In this document: positions 10,384 through 22,177 of the stretch, piece by piece
Layout of the letters: the number at the start of each line of letters is the position of its first letter
How positions within the stretch are numbered: the stretch's first letter is position 1
Source: Orobanche coerulescens
Taxonomy: Eukaryota; Streptophyta; Magnoliopsida; Lamiales; Orobanchaceae
NCBI GenBank assembly: GCA_033398695.1
Contig: CM065815.1
Span: 11,376,501-11,440,500, forward strand
Direction of reading: 5' to 3'
Length of the DNA: 64,000 bases
Translations under genes and position numbers: made by a program
Notes under the pieces: generated by a model
The model's database searches: none
Told to the model about the DNA's origin: nothing
Seen by the model: the letters and a program-made list of their open reading frames with translations, nothing else

Positions 10384-12613
10384 TGTAATATCCGTGTTTT
10401 CTATTTTCGGTAATTTCTATTTTTGGTGTATGTTCGTTTCAGACAACTCGCTTAGCACTGTTTTGGAATTCTGAATCTATTTTGTTCTTGGAGTTTTTCC
10501 GTCTGGTCGAGTTTCGAGGATGTTTTTGCATAATTTCATCTTGAATTATATCTTGCCGCATCTGCGTTTGATTCTCGTAAAACTTGTTCGTTTTCGTTGT
10601 TTCTTGATTTGTATAAGTTTGTATGGTTGAGTTGGTCGTGTTGAAACTTTTGGTTTGTTAATCCGACGTTGTACCGCGATTTTTCGGGCACTTGGGCCGT
10701 TTTTGTAATTTTCATAAGCTTGGGGAATTTCGCTTTATTTGCTTCATTTCAGACTCTCTAGTGATCGGGATTATATTCTCTTTCAACGCTTAGCTTTGTC
10801 ATCTTGATTATTACGTGTTTATGTTTCCGGATCCTGGTCTTGCTTCGCATTTCGACACTTTCGTTGGCAAAGCGTGAGCATCGTCAAGATCGAATCGCCG
10901 CTCGAGTAGCGCACGCTACTCCGGACTTACTTGCGTGCGCTATCACTCTGTGGTTAGCGTACGCTGACTTGGGGTCCCTACCGTGCGCTAACGATTTCAG
11001 CGGTCTGGACAGTAGGTTCAGTGTTTCTGTACTGGACCAGGTAGCGCGCGCTAATTCAGCGTTAACGCACGCTAATTCCTAATATTAGCGCACGCTAACC
11101 ATGTCAGCTTGCGCACGCTAACTAGAGAACGGTAGGCAGACTGTTCTTCCACGCCCCGTTAGCGCACGCTATTGCTTATGCGTAGCGTGCGCTAAGTCTG
11201 TTTAATATAAATAGGACAACAACAGTCAACTTCGTCATTTTTCCTTCATTTCTTATCCTTCTCGGCTTTGAGCGATTCCAGGCGAGGGTTAGGGCCGATT
11301 CCGACTGTAGATCGTCATTCACTACCACCGTGCATTCCTTGCGTGAATTCTTCAAGTTCCTAATCACTTTCCACCATCCGAATCAAGGTAAAAATTCCCA
11401 AAACCCTTGTTTTGAGATTTTGGGAGAAATTTGGGGATTTCTTGGGATTTGACTCTTATAGTCCGAATTATCACTGGGTTATCGCTAGACTTCGATCGTG
11501 TACTTGTAATCCTTCATTTTATTGTTGATTTATGGTTTTAAACTTCAAGTTTTCAATGTTCGTCACTTATAGTCGACGATACCCAAGTCATGACCGACAA
11601 ATTGTTCCAGCGGGTAGAATTAGGATTTATTCTTACCTTTCCGCGTTATTGAGACTTGTGTATACCGTTATTGTGTTAGGAACGGATTTGGAAGGATTGT
11701 ACGGACCGAAACCTATTCCTTCGTCGTTTCCTTCGCTTCGTTTCATTCACGGCAAGTACATGTATTACATTTCGTTATGTATGTTGTGATTTTCGAAATA
11801 AATGATGAACTGTGATTTTCGGGTGCGTGAGTTGTGTTCCTTCCACCCGGAGTGTCCGACGGGATGTCTGGGGGTCGATACTAAGGGGTACGGCCGTGGA
11901 AGTGGACTTGGGTGCGTGTGTGATTGAACTTCCACCCGGAGTGTACGACGGGATGTCTGGGGGTCGATACTAAGGGGTATGGCCGCGGGAGTGGTATCCC
12001 ACCCGGAACGTTCGACGGGATGTCTGGGGGTCGATACTAAGGGGTACGGCCACGGGATACCAGTTGTGATTTTGTGATATCGTGATGATTGGAAACTGAT
12101 TTGATTGCCAATGTAGTATTCCGGAATATATATATGGCAAATGACTTATGTTTGAGATGATTGTGTAAAAACCGTATTTTGTATATAATGTTGTGTAATT
12201 GTGTACTTGCACTAGCTATTCGAATGTTAACCGCTTGATTGGGGGAAATGCGTCTTATGCATTTCAGGTACCGGGAGAGCTGAGGAGCAGGCACGGGGCA
12301 CGCACGCAAAGGATGGGATGGCTTGATGATGTGGCTCGAGTCTGTATTTTTATGTCGTGTCATTGCATTTGTCGAGTACCGGAGTTAGACTGTTTACTTT
12401 GAAACTTGGTTTAAGTCCCCTGCGTGGGCAATGAATTGGTATTTATCTTATATTCATGTACTCCGTTAAAATGTTTTGGCCGAGGCCACAAATTTTTACT
12501 TACTTTTTGAATGCATCATTTGGGATTATATTGTGGTTTATGTGTCAAGTGTCACCGTAGACCTCACGAGGGTTCTACGGCGTGTAATGTCGATTGTGAA
12601 TTGGGGTGTTACA
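10384..12613 (+). repeat. 5' LTR of the Tekay-like element
   Basis: Contains about ten copies of the motif TAGCGCACGCTA and its reverse form TAGCGTGCGCTA between 10907 and 11194. A TATA box ATATAAATA at 11205-11213 follows only about 11 bp later. Further 3' is a three-copy minisatellite of about 60-90 bp period (11843-12060) with the core 'gacgggatgtctgggggtcg'. The 3' LTR 17491-19714 has the same organisation (palindromes about 18020-18298, minisatellite about 18940-19155). Confidence 0.92.
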
Positions 12614-12870
12614 TTTATGGTATCGAGCTTAGGTTTTGAATACCTAGTGTCGGTGAATTTTGGAGTCCATCGGTTGCGTCATTAGAGTCAGTCGTTGAGC
12701 CTAATATCATCATGCTACCGTCTTTTCGTGCGACCCGTGGCTGTAAGTCTCCTCGAACTCTTATATTTCTGTAATTCGTTTTCTTGCACTGTTCGGAATC
12801 GTGACTTGTGTTGCCAACTTTGTGATTTGTGAATCTTTCTGATCTTGTTCTTTTCTTATTTTCCTTCAGT

Positions 12871-14478
12871 ATGTTGAGAGGTCGTGGTAGACCGGCTAGG
12901 GGACGCGGCCGAGGCCGTGGTCGTGGTGCTGATAATGAGGAGGGCTCACTTTCTGAGTCCTCTGCGAACTCAGCCTCTCACTCAGTGCCGTCGGGTAATA
13001 ATGCGGCCTGGCTCTGCCAGATTTCACAGCTTGGTAGCCCAACTTACTCAGATAGCTCAGGGTGGACGCCAGAATCCGCCCCCGACATCGGAAGAGGAGG
13101 CTAGTAAGTGGCTTCAGACGGTGACTAAGATGCACCCACCTCGTTTCTCCGGATCTTCTGACCCTCTCGGTTTTGAAAATTGGCTCTTTCAGTTGTCCAG
13201 AACCTTCGATGCCGTAGCTTGTCCCGAAGACAGGAGGGTACTTATTGCCCAGTACCTCCTGGATAAGGAAGCTGCGGAGTGGTGGGAGGCCGTTACGCCT
13301 AGAGACCGTCGAGCTACTTGGGAGGAATTCAAGGCTGCTATGGAAGCAGAATATTGTCCACCGCCAGTTAAGGAGCGCAGAATTGTGGAGTTCTTCACCG
13401 CTACACCTCAGGATGTGCCTATCTCTCAGGCCATCATTACTTACAATCAGCAGTTGGGTTTCGTGAGAGATCAGGTGAGGACGGAGGCTGATAAAATCCG
13501 TTACTTTAATATGCGCATGAAACCGCATATCAGGCAGAGTATGGCACCGCTCATGTGTGCCACTTTGAAGGAGTATCAGGATCGCGCTCTAGCGATCGAG
13601 ATGGCCGCACCGAAATTAGAGTTGGGTGCCGAGGCCAATAAACAGAAAACGGTTGGCAACTTTTCAGACGGCAAGAGTGGCCGATTTTCGAGAGCACAGT
13701 CAGCCCCTACACCGGGGAAGAGGCCATTTCATCAGCCGAGGATCTCGTGGTAACCGATTCAAATTGCTTCCGTGGCAGGGTTTGTTTTAACTGCAACCAA
13801 TATGAGCATTTGATGAAGGATTGTCCTTTTCCTCCAGTTATTTGCTACACTTGCGGGCAGACCGGGCATCAGGCGACTCATTGTGATAGGGTCACCAGGG
13901 CTGTTAGGGTTCCGACTACCACTACCAATCAGAGGGATCACAGCACTCCAGCTACTCATATTCCGCAGAATTCGGGTCGTGGTAGGGGACGGGGTCAGCC
14001 GGATCGCCGTGCAGCCTCGAGTTCGGGTTCAGTCCACCCCCGATTGTATCAGATGAGGTGCACAGAGGAGGCAGACATTCCGGTGGCGTCAGGTACCACT
14101 CAAATCCTTACTCATCCAGTTTCAGTGCTTTTTGATTTGGGTGCTACCCATTCCTTTATTGCATCGGATTGTGTGAGTCTTATTGGTTTTGACTGCTTGT
14201 TTGAGTGTGAGCCATTTGTAGTGAGTACGCCCAGCGGGGATCGTATGGTTGGGGACCGGGAAGTTAGGGATTGCCCAGTGAGGATCGGGAGCCGAGATTG
14301 GCCCTCGAATCTCATTGTTATAGACCTTAAGGGTGAGGATTTGATCCTCGGGGACGATTGGTTGGATCGTCACGGTGCTATCATGAACTATCGGACTCGT
14401 ACTATCTCGATCGTGGCCGAGGATGGCACCGAGCATACTCTCGCTTACCGTAAGTCGGTAGATCGGGAGCGTGATTAG
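12871..14478 (+). pseudogene. Gypsy gag and protease (broken)
   Basis: Begins with an RG-rich N-terminus (ATG at 12871, 'RGRGRPARGRGRG'), then a Retrotrans_gag domain in another frame from about 13080 (contains 'HPPRFSGSSDP' and 'KEAAEWWEAV'). It ends in TAA at 13751-13753. A third frame from about 13747 has two CX2CX4HX4C zinc knuckles (CFNCNQYEHLMKDC and CYTCGQTGHQATHC) and a retropepsin core 'LFDLGATHSFIA' near 14125-14160. The protease active site reads DLGA where Tekay-type proteases usually have DSGA or DTGA. At least two frameshifts separate these parts, so no full polyprotein can be made. Confidence 0.85.
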
Positions 14479-14639
14479 CGCCTTGAAGGCGATGAAACTT
14501 CCGAACCGTGGTTGTGTCGGCCATCGGTGTTATGCTCAAGGCGGAAGATGGTGGAGTTGATTTATCGTCAATTCCAGCTTGTTAGCGAATACCCCGATGT
14601 ATTTCGGACGACTTGTAGGGATTACCACCACAATGAGAG

Positions 14640-17455
14640 GTGGAGTTCCCTATTGATCTAGAGCCGAATGCGGCCCCTATTTCTCGAGCGCCGTACCGTA
14701 TGGCACCATCGGAGATGTTAGAATTGAAGAATCGGTTGGGAGAGTTGTTAGATAAAGGGTATATTCGGCCGAGCGCATCGCCTTGGGGTGCGCCCGTACT
14801 TTTATTAAGAAGAAGGATGGATCGCGTTTATGCATCGACTATCGAGAATTAAACAAGCTAACCATCAAAATTAAATACACTTTGCCTGTGATTGACGATT
14901 TGTTTGATCGGCTTCAGGGGCGGCAGTCTTTTCAAGATTGATTTGCGATCGGGCTACTACCTTGAGGATTCGGACGTCGATATTCAAAGCGCCTTCGGAC
15001 GAGATATGGCCATTACGAGTTTGTGGTTATGCCTTTCGGGCTAACCAATGCCCCAGCAGTGTTCATGCAGTTGATGAACAAAGTTTTTATTGAGTATCTG
15101 AACAAATTCGTAGTCGTTTTTATCGATGATATTCTTATCTATTCACGGAGTCGGGAGGAGCACGCCTTACATCTCCGGATTGTATTAGACACTTTGAGGG
15201 CCGAGCAGTTGTACGCGAAGTTCTCTAAGTGTGAGTTTTGGCTCGAGGAAGTGACGTTCCTCGGGCATGTGATTTCAGCAGAGGGAGTTCGGGTAGATCC
15301 GCAGAAGATAGAGGCAGTGATGGCTTGGGAGCCGCCTAAGAATGTGAAGGAGGTGAGGAGTTTTCTGGGTCTTGACGGCTATTACCGTAGATTCGTTGAG
15401 GGATTTTCTAATATCGCTAGACCACTCACTCAGTTGCTCCAGAAAACTCAGAAGTTCGAGTGGACTGCAGACAGGCAGGACAGTTTTGACGAGTTAAAGA
15501 GACATTTGACTACCGCACCCATTTTAGCATTACCTCAGGGGAACGAGGATTTCGTAGTGTATAGTGATGCTTCGGGCCTTGGTCTAGGATGTGTTTTGAT
15601 GCAGAGAGACAGAGTGATTGCTTATGCGTCCCGCCAATTGAAACCTTATGAGGTAAATTATCCCACGCACGATTTGGAATTAGCTGCGGTCGTTTTCGCC
15701 TTAAAAATTTGGAGGCATTATCTCTATGGGTCATCGTGTAAGATTTTTACGGATCACAAGAGTCTGAAGTACATCTTCATCCAGAAAGAGTTGAATATGA
15801 GGCAGCGTAGGTGGTTAGAGCTAATTAAAGATTACGACCTCGAGATACTTTACCATCTGGGTAAGGCCAACGTAGTGGCTGATGCATTGAGCCGAAAACC
15901 GATGGCTTTACAGATGTTAGAGGTACTTACACTGCAGAGTAGGATCCAGCGAGATTTCATCTGTCAGAATATTGAGGTTTGGGTTCAGAGAGTTCAGGGC
16001 CAGTTATGTGCGTTAGAGATCACTTCGTCCTTGACTGAAGATATCAAGGTGAAGCAGTATGACGATCCGTTTTTGGTCCAGTTGAAGGAAGATGTGAGGA
16101 AGGGGAAAGCCCCTGGATTTGTGGTTCAGGATGATGGCGTTCTGAGATTTCGCGGCAGATTATGTGTACCGAATGTTATTGAGCTGAGACAGAAGATCTT
16201 GAGCGAAGCTCATACCACGCCTTACTCCATACATCCTGGTACGAGTAAAATGTACAAGGACGTGAGGAGTAACTACTGGTGGAGTAATTTGAAGACAGAC
16301 GTTAGCGAGTTCGTGTCGAGATGTTTGACCTGTCAGCAGGTTAAGATAGAGCATCAGCGACCCGCAGGGTTTTTGCGACCACTTCCTATCCCGGAGTGGA
16401 AATGGGAGGATATTTCTATGGATTTCATTACTAGTATGCCTAGGACTCGGACTGGAATGAACATGATTTGGGTTATTGTCGATCGACTGACCAAATCAGC
16501 TCATTTCCTGGGTATTAAGGACACTTGGGGTCCAGAGACCGCACGAGTGTTTATTGCAGAGATCGTGAGATTGCATGGGACTCCTAAGAGTATTGTTTCG
16601 GATCGTGATGGCGGTTCGTGTCACATTTTGGCGGTCATTCATCGAGCTTTGGGGACTGAGTTGAGACTCAGTACATCTTACCACCCTCAGACTGACGGGC
16701 AGTCAGAGCGGACGATCCAGACGTTAGAGGATATGTTGAGAGCTTGTGTCCTAGATTGGAAGGATGATTGGGAGTCGCACTTGCCGTTGATCGAGTTCAC
16801 GTACAACAATAGTTGGCACGCCTCGATCAAAATGGCACCATTTGAGGCGTTGTATGGGAGGAGGTGTAGATCGCCGTTGTGTTGGGACGATGCGTCCGAG
16901 CTGATTGGTTCCGAGCCCGATATGGTAGTTGATACGAGAGAGAAGATTACTCTGATTCGTGATAGATTGTTGACGGCACAGAGTCGGCAGAAGTCTTATG
17001 CTGACATGCGTCGCCGGCCGTTGGAGTTCGAAGTGGGAGATCACGTTTTGCTTAAGGTGTCACCGACACGGGGAGTTTACCGTTTCGGCCGGAAGGGTAA
17101 ACTTAGTCCGAGATATATCGGGCCGTTTGAGATTTTAGAGAGAGTGGGAGAGCTTGCCTATCGGTTAGGCTTGCCGCCGTCTTTGAGTCACGTTCATAAC
17201 GTATTTCATGTTTCCTAGCTTAGGAGGTACGTATCGGACCCTAGCCATATTATTGACTTTGGAGAGATCGAGTTGGGACCCGACATTACCATCGAGGAGA
17301 GGCCGATTCAGATTTTAGAGCGTCGGGTGAAGCAACTTCGTCATAAAACCATTCCTCTGGTTAAAGTTCAATGGTCGAGACATGGGTCCGAGGAAGCCAC
17401 ATGGGAGACGGAAGAGAGTATGCAGTCGAGATACCCCGAGTTGTTCGCGTTGTAA
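14640..17455 (+). pseudogene. Gypsy RT, RNase H, integrase and chromodomain (broken)
   Basis: RT begins near 14640 ('[13 protein letters not shown]'). It is broken by frameshifts between about 14805 and 15020, then continues open from 15023 to 17218 (731 codons). Visible in order: RT motif FIDD (about 15118), '[14 protein letters not shown]', RNase H '[13 protein letters not shown]', the H2C2 zinc finger of integrase (near 16210-16350), and the core with D of 'SMDFITSM', D of 'SDRD' and E of 'DGQSERT'. A TAG at 17216-17218 interrupts the frame just before the C-terminal part. The same frame continues to 17455 and holds a chromodomain-like segment ('KVQWSRHGSEEATWE'). Chromodomains direct integration to marked chromatin in chromoviruses. 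Confidence 0.9.
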
Positions 17456-17490
17456 GTTTCGGGACGAAACTTATTTTTAGGGGGAGATAA

Positions 17491-19714
17491 TGTAATATCC
17501 GTGTTTTCTATTTTCGGTAATTTCTATTTTTGGTGTATGTTCGTTTCAGACAACTCGCTTAGCACTGTTTTGGAATTCTGAATCTATTTTGTTCTTGGAG
17601 TTTTTCCGTCTGGTCGAGTTTCGAGGATGTTTTTGCATAATTTCATCTTGAATTATATCTTGCCGCATGTGCGTTTGATTCTCGTAAAACTTGTTCGTTT
17701 TCGTTGTTTCTTGTTTGTATAAGTTTGTATGGTTGAGTTGGTCGTGTTGAAACTTTCGGTTTGTTAATCCGACGTTGTACCGCGATTTTTCGGGCACTTG
17801 GGCCGTTTTTGTAATTTTCATAAGCTTGGGGAATTTCGCTTTATTTGCTTCATTTCAGACTCTCTAGTGATCGGGATTATATTCTCTTTCAACGCTTAGC
17901 TTTGTTATCTTGATTATTACGTGTTTATGTTTTCGGATCCTGGTCTTGCTTCGCATTTCGACACTTTCGTCTTTGTTGCGGATGTCTTGTGCGATCTTGG
18001 CAAGATCAATGCCGCTGAGTAGCGCACGCTACTCGGACTTACTTGCGTGCGCTATCACTCTGTGGTTAGCGTCGCTGACTGGGTCCCTACCGTGCGCTAA
18101 CGATTTCAATGCAGACAAATGAGGTTCGGTGTTTAGATCTTGGACTGTAGCGCGCTAATTCAGCGTTAACGCACGCTAATTCCTAATATTAGTGCACGCT
18201 AACCATGTCAGCTTGCGCACGCTAACTAGAGAACAGTAGGCAGACTGTTCTTCCACGCCCCGTTAGCGCACGCTAATGCTTATGCGTAGCGTGCGCTAAG
18301 TCTGTTTAATATAAATAGGACATCAACAATCAACTTCGTCATTTTTCCTTCATTTCTTATCCTTCTCGGCTATTCCAGGCGAGGGTTAGGGCCGATTCCG
18401 ACTGTAGATCGTCATTCACTACCACCGTGCATTCCTTGCGTCAATTCTTCAAGTTCCTAATCACTTTCCACCATCCGAATCAAGGTAAAAATTCCCAAAA
18501 CCCTTGTTTTGAGATTTTGGGGGAAATTTGGGGATTTCTTGGGATTTGACTCTTATAGTCCGAATTATCACTGGGTTATCGCTAGACTTCGATCGTGTAC
18601 TTGTAATCCTTCATTTTATTGTTGATTTGTGGTTTTAAACTTCAAGTTTTCAATGTTCGTCACTTATAGTCGACGATACCCAAGTCATGACCGACAAATT
18701 GTTCCAGCGGGTAGAATTAGGATTTATTCTTACCTTTCCGCGTTATTGAGACTTGTGTATACCGTTATTGTGTTAGGAACGGATTTGGAAGGATTGTACG
18801 GACCGAAACCTATTCCTTCGTCGTTTCCTTCGCTTCGTTTCATTCAAGGCAAGTACATGTATTACATTTCGTTATGTATGTTGTGATTTTCGAAATAAAT
18901 GATGAACTGTGATTTTCGGGTGCGTGAGTTGTGTTCCTTCCACCCGGAGTGTCCGACGGGATGTCTGGGGGTCGATACTAAGGGGTACGGCCGTGGAAGT
19001 GGACTTGGGTGCGTGTGTGATTGAACTTCCACCCGGAGTGTCCGACGGGATGTCTGGGGGTCGATACTAAGGGGTACGGCCGCGGGAGTGGTATCCCATC
19101 CGGAGCGTTCGACGGGATGTCTGGGGGTCGATACTAAGGGGTACGGCCACGGGATACCAGTTGTGATTTTGTGATATCGTGATGATTGGAAACTGATTTG
19201 ATTGCCAATGTAGTATTCCAGAATATATATATGACAAATGACTTATGTTTGAGATGATTGTGTAAAAACCGTATTTTGTATATAATGTTGTGTAATTGTG
19301 TACTTGCACTAGCTATTCGAATGCTAACCCCTTAAATGGGAGGAAATGCGTCTTATGCATTTCAGGTACCGGGAGAGCTGAGGAGCAGGCACGGGACACG
19401 CACGCAAAGGATGGGATGGCTTGATGATGTGGCTCGAGTCTGTATTTTTATGTCGTGTCATTGCATTTGTCGAGTACCGGAGTTAGACTGTTTAATTTGA
19501 AACTTGGTTTAAGTCCCCTGCGTGGGCAATGAATTGGTATTTATCTTATATTCATGTACTCCGTTAAAATGTTTTGGCCGAGGCCACGGCCTTACTTACT
19601 TTTTGAATGCATCATTTGGGATTATATTGTGGTTTATGTGTCAAGTGTCAGCCTGGCAGACCTCACGAGGGTTCTACGGCGTGTAATGTGCCAGTTGTGA
19701 ATTGGGGTGTTACA
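17491..19714 (+). repeat. 3' LTR of the Tekay-like element
   Basis: Near-copy of 10384-12613, starting TGTAATATCC and ending GTTACA. Compared with the 5' LTR it has small deletions and substitutions around 17969-18160 and short changes near 19600-19690. It has its own copy of the palindrome array and the TATA box (about 18311-18319). Confidence 0.92.
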
Positions 19715-19719
19715 ACATC

Positions 19720-20453
19720 CAAGCGGGCGAATCTAAAAAATTCGACAACTCTTGTCGATTATGTGGTAAACCAGGCTACTTTGTAAATAATTGTCGAGTT
19801 AAACCCAAGAAGGAGGTTCTCGTGGCAACATGGAGTGACGAAGATACCGACGAAGATTTTCTAGATCAAAATAATCTCGCTCTTATGGCCCGAAGTTCAT
19901 TCGACGATAGCGACGTCGAAAGCCAAGTAAGTAACTCTTACGACGAACTTTTTGAAGCATTCGAGTATTACATACGGATTATCAAAATGCTTTAAGTGAG
20001 ATTAAATCCCTTAAATCTAAATATAAAACATTGGAAATTGAAAATTCCAAAATTCTTGAAAAGGGGAATTTTGTTGAAATCAATCATTCAAAATGCATTA
20101 AAAATGAAAATATTTTAAAGGATGATCTCGTTAAAATTCAAACCGAGCTCAAAAATTTAACGAAGAAATTTTCTCTCGGAAACGAGAAATTTGAAAATAT
20201 GCTCTTGGTTCAGAAATATACTTTAAATAAACAGGGGTTAGGATTCAAACCACGTTCTAAAAACGAATCCGTAAATTTCAAAATACCCCGATGCGAAAAA
20301 TATTTAAAAATTGTGTATCATATTTCAAATTGCAAAAGCCCAAGACGGACGATAAAAACAAAGAAAATTTGGATTCCCAAAGGAACGTTTATACCAAATA
20401 TCGTCTATGTTTCGAAACAAAAACCAACTATAGGTTGGATCCCCAAGAATTAA
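19720..20453 (+). pseudogene. Copia-type gag, C-terminal part (broken)
   Basis: Joins in frame to 10383 once the Gypsy insertion and one target copy are removed. A zinc knuckle at about 19755-19796 reads CRLCGKPGYFVNNC: its histidine is replaced by tyrosine, so the knuckle is probably inactive. An acidic stretch and a lysine/glutamate-rich coiled-coil-like region follow (20031-20220), and the frame ends at TAA after 'IGWIPKN' (20453). A frameshift near 19975 separates the two open frames. No pol sequence follows. Confidence 0.72.
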
Positions 20454-20932
20454 TTTTTAACAATTGGTATTTTACTCAGGGGAAGTAATAATTTTTCAAA
20501 GGGGAGATAATATTTTTAGGGGGAGTTATACCCTTATTAATGCATATTCATCAATACTTGGTATCATGCATATTTATAGTTCATTGGTATATTTTTTTAC
20601 TTTTTGCTGAATACAAAAAGAGGGAGAAGGAGTTGAATTGATAAAAAGCGTCATTAAAGATATGACGAGAAAAATAAATGTAAAAAAGGAAGAGAAAAAC
20701 AATAAAAATCGAAAAAGACAAAAAGGAGAAAAGAAAGCATACAAAAAGGGGGAGAAATGAAGGAGTTGAAAAATGAGAAATGAAGAAGTCGAAAATGACA
20801 AGAAAAGAAAAATGGGTGAAACTAACGAAACGATCAAAGACGAAAACTTTGAAACGTACAAATATATATATTTTTATTTTGCAGGTTTTATCCAATTCAA
20901 GGGTTGTTTTGTAATATCAAAAAGGGAGAGAT
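20454..20932 (+). other. Non-coding 3' region with repeated polypurine tracts
   Basis: Between the gag stop and the 3' LTR lie several AAGGGGGAG-like tracts: about 20477-20487, 20499-20508, 20518-20526, 20620-20633, 20744-20755 and 20920-20931. The last abuts the LTR and is the likely functional polypurine tract. Short purine-rich open frames here are not credible genes. Confidence 0.6.
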
Positions 20933-22177
20933 TGTTGGAATATTTATTCCACACATTTATAAATAGTGTTTTGATGATTAAAGTTGCTAAACAAAACAAA
21001 GCAAAAAAGAGTCGAAGTAAAACGACGAAGCAGACGAAGACGCAAAAAGCTGATCAAAATACAAAGCTAGCACACGCTAGACTTACATGTTAGCGCACGC
21101 TAACGGGACATCTCTGCAGATCAGTCAAGTTCGAAGTCACCTGAAGACAAGCCATCTTGTGAAGATAGCGCACGCTACACATGCAGCATTAACGCACGCT
21201 ATCGAAGTTATTTTACCGTTGTGAAGATATTCAAATTCAGAATGACGTATGCAGTGTCATATGATTAGCGCACGCTACTGATGATATTTAGCGCACGCTA
21301 AATAACATTTTGAATACAAGTCAATCAGAACGTTGGAAGATGCTGAGTCAAAGTCATAAAGTTGGAACGGTCAGTTTGACAAATCATACAACGGATAGAT
21401 GGTTAGCGCACGCTACGAAGAGTGCTTAACGCCCGCTAAATATGTTTACTTAACGTACGCAACGGAAAGCTAACGCACGCTAAGGAAGAAAGACAGTAGC
21501 CACTGGACTGAAGCTACAAGCCGATAACGCACGCCACTCGTACGCTACAAGCGATAGCGCACGCTAAGGAAGGCTAGCGCACGCTAGCAAGTCAAAACAG
21601 CCACTAACGGCTAGTTTGTGGAGAAAGGCTATAAATACCAAGTGAATTGGTATTAAACCACACAACAACATTGAGCAATTCATATATACTTGTTATATCA
21701 TTGTAAACATTATAGTTGTTGTTCTTGAGCTTAAATTGAGAGTGATTGAGTGTTATACACTAAATCATACACGTGTGAGAAAAAGAAAAGATATGATTGG
21801 ACTCGATGTTATTAGGATCAAAGATCCGGCATTATTAGAATCACAATCGCTATCTTAGTGAGGTTTATCTAGTACCGATAGAAAGTTAGAGTGGTTGATT
21901 ACTTGTCCAATAGAAAAGGAAAATGGTTTAACTTGGACCGACAAAAAGACAAGTAAGGGAACGGTTTTACTCGGACCGATAGAAGACGAGCTTGTAACGG
22001 TAATCCCTCGACCGATAGAAGAGAGGTGCAGAGGTTTTGATCCTATAGAAAAAGATACAACGAGAGAGGACGTAGGCACGTTTGGCCGAACCTCTATAAA
22101 TCTCTGTGTGCTTTTAATTCCCGCACTTTAATTTACGTTTCCGCACAAACTGCGCATATTCCGATTTGGTGCCAACA
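20933..22177 (+). repeat. 3' LTR of the gag-only Copia-like element
   Basis: Near-copy of 8267-9522 with the same palindrome array (21066-21597) and TATA box (about 21629-21638). It ends GTGCCAACA, followed by the target copy AGATT. Scattered single-base and small indel differences from the 5' LTR indicate an older insertion than the Gypsy element inside it. Confidence 0.9.

Larger units (their letters stand above)
10384..19714 (+). mobile_element. Ty3/Gypsy chromovirus (Tekay/Del-like), nested inside the Copia-like element
   Basis: LTRs 10384-12613 and 17491-19714 both start TGTAATATCC and end GGGGTGTTACA. The insertion is flanked by the exact target duplication ACATC (10379-10383 and 19715-19719). 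The primer-binding site TGGTATCGAGC lies just after the 5' LTR (about 12617), and a polypurine tract AGGGGGAGATAA just before the 3' LTR (17479-17490). Coding order is gag, protease, RT, RNase H, integrase, chromodomain, as in Tekay/Del elements, which also have LTRs of over 2 kb. Coding regions hold several frameshifts and stops, but the LTRs are very similar, which suggests a fairly recent insertion. The 3' LTR differs from the 5' LTR mainly in a short block around 17969-18160. Confidence 0.93.
8267..22177 (+). mobile_element. Gag-only Copia-like (Sirevirus-like) LTR retrotransposon, interrupted by a Gypsy element
   Basis: LTRs 8267-9522 and 20933-22177 start TGTTGGAATATTTATTCC and end GGTGCCAACA. 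The 5-bp flanks are AGATC (8262-8266) and AGATT (22178-22182), a target duplication with one mismatch. A primer-binding site TTGGTATCGGAG (initiator Met tRNA) starts at 9525. The only coding remnant is a Copia-type gag (UBN2-like, zinc knuckle, coiled-coil tail), split by the inserted element at 10383/19715. No protease, integrase or reverse transcriptase lies between gag and the 3' LTR, so the element would depend on a partner. Several purine-rich PPT-like tracts precede the 3' LTR. Palindrome arrays in the LTRs and multiple PPTs are reported hallmarks of Sireviruses, hence the lineage inference. Confidence 0.85.
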
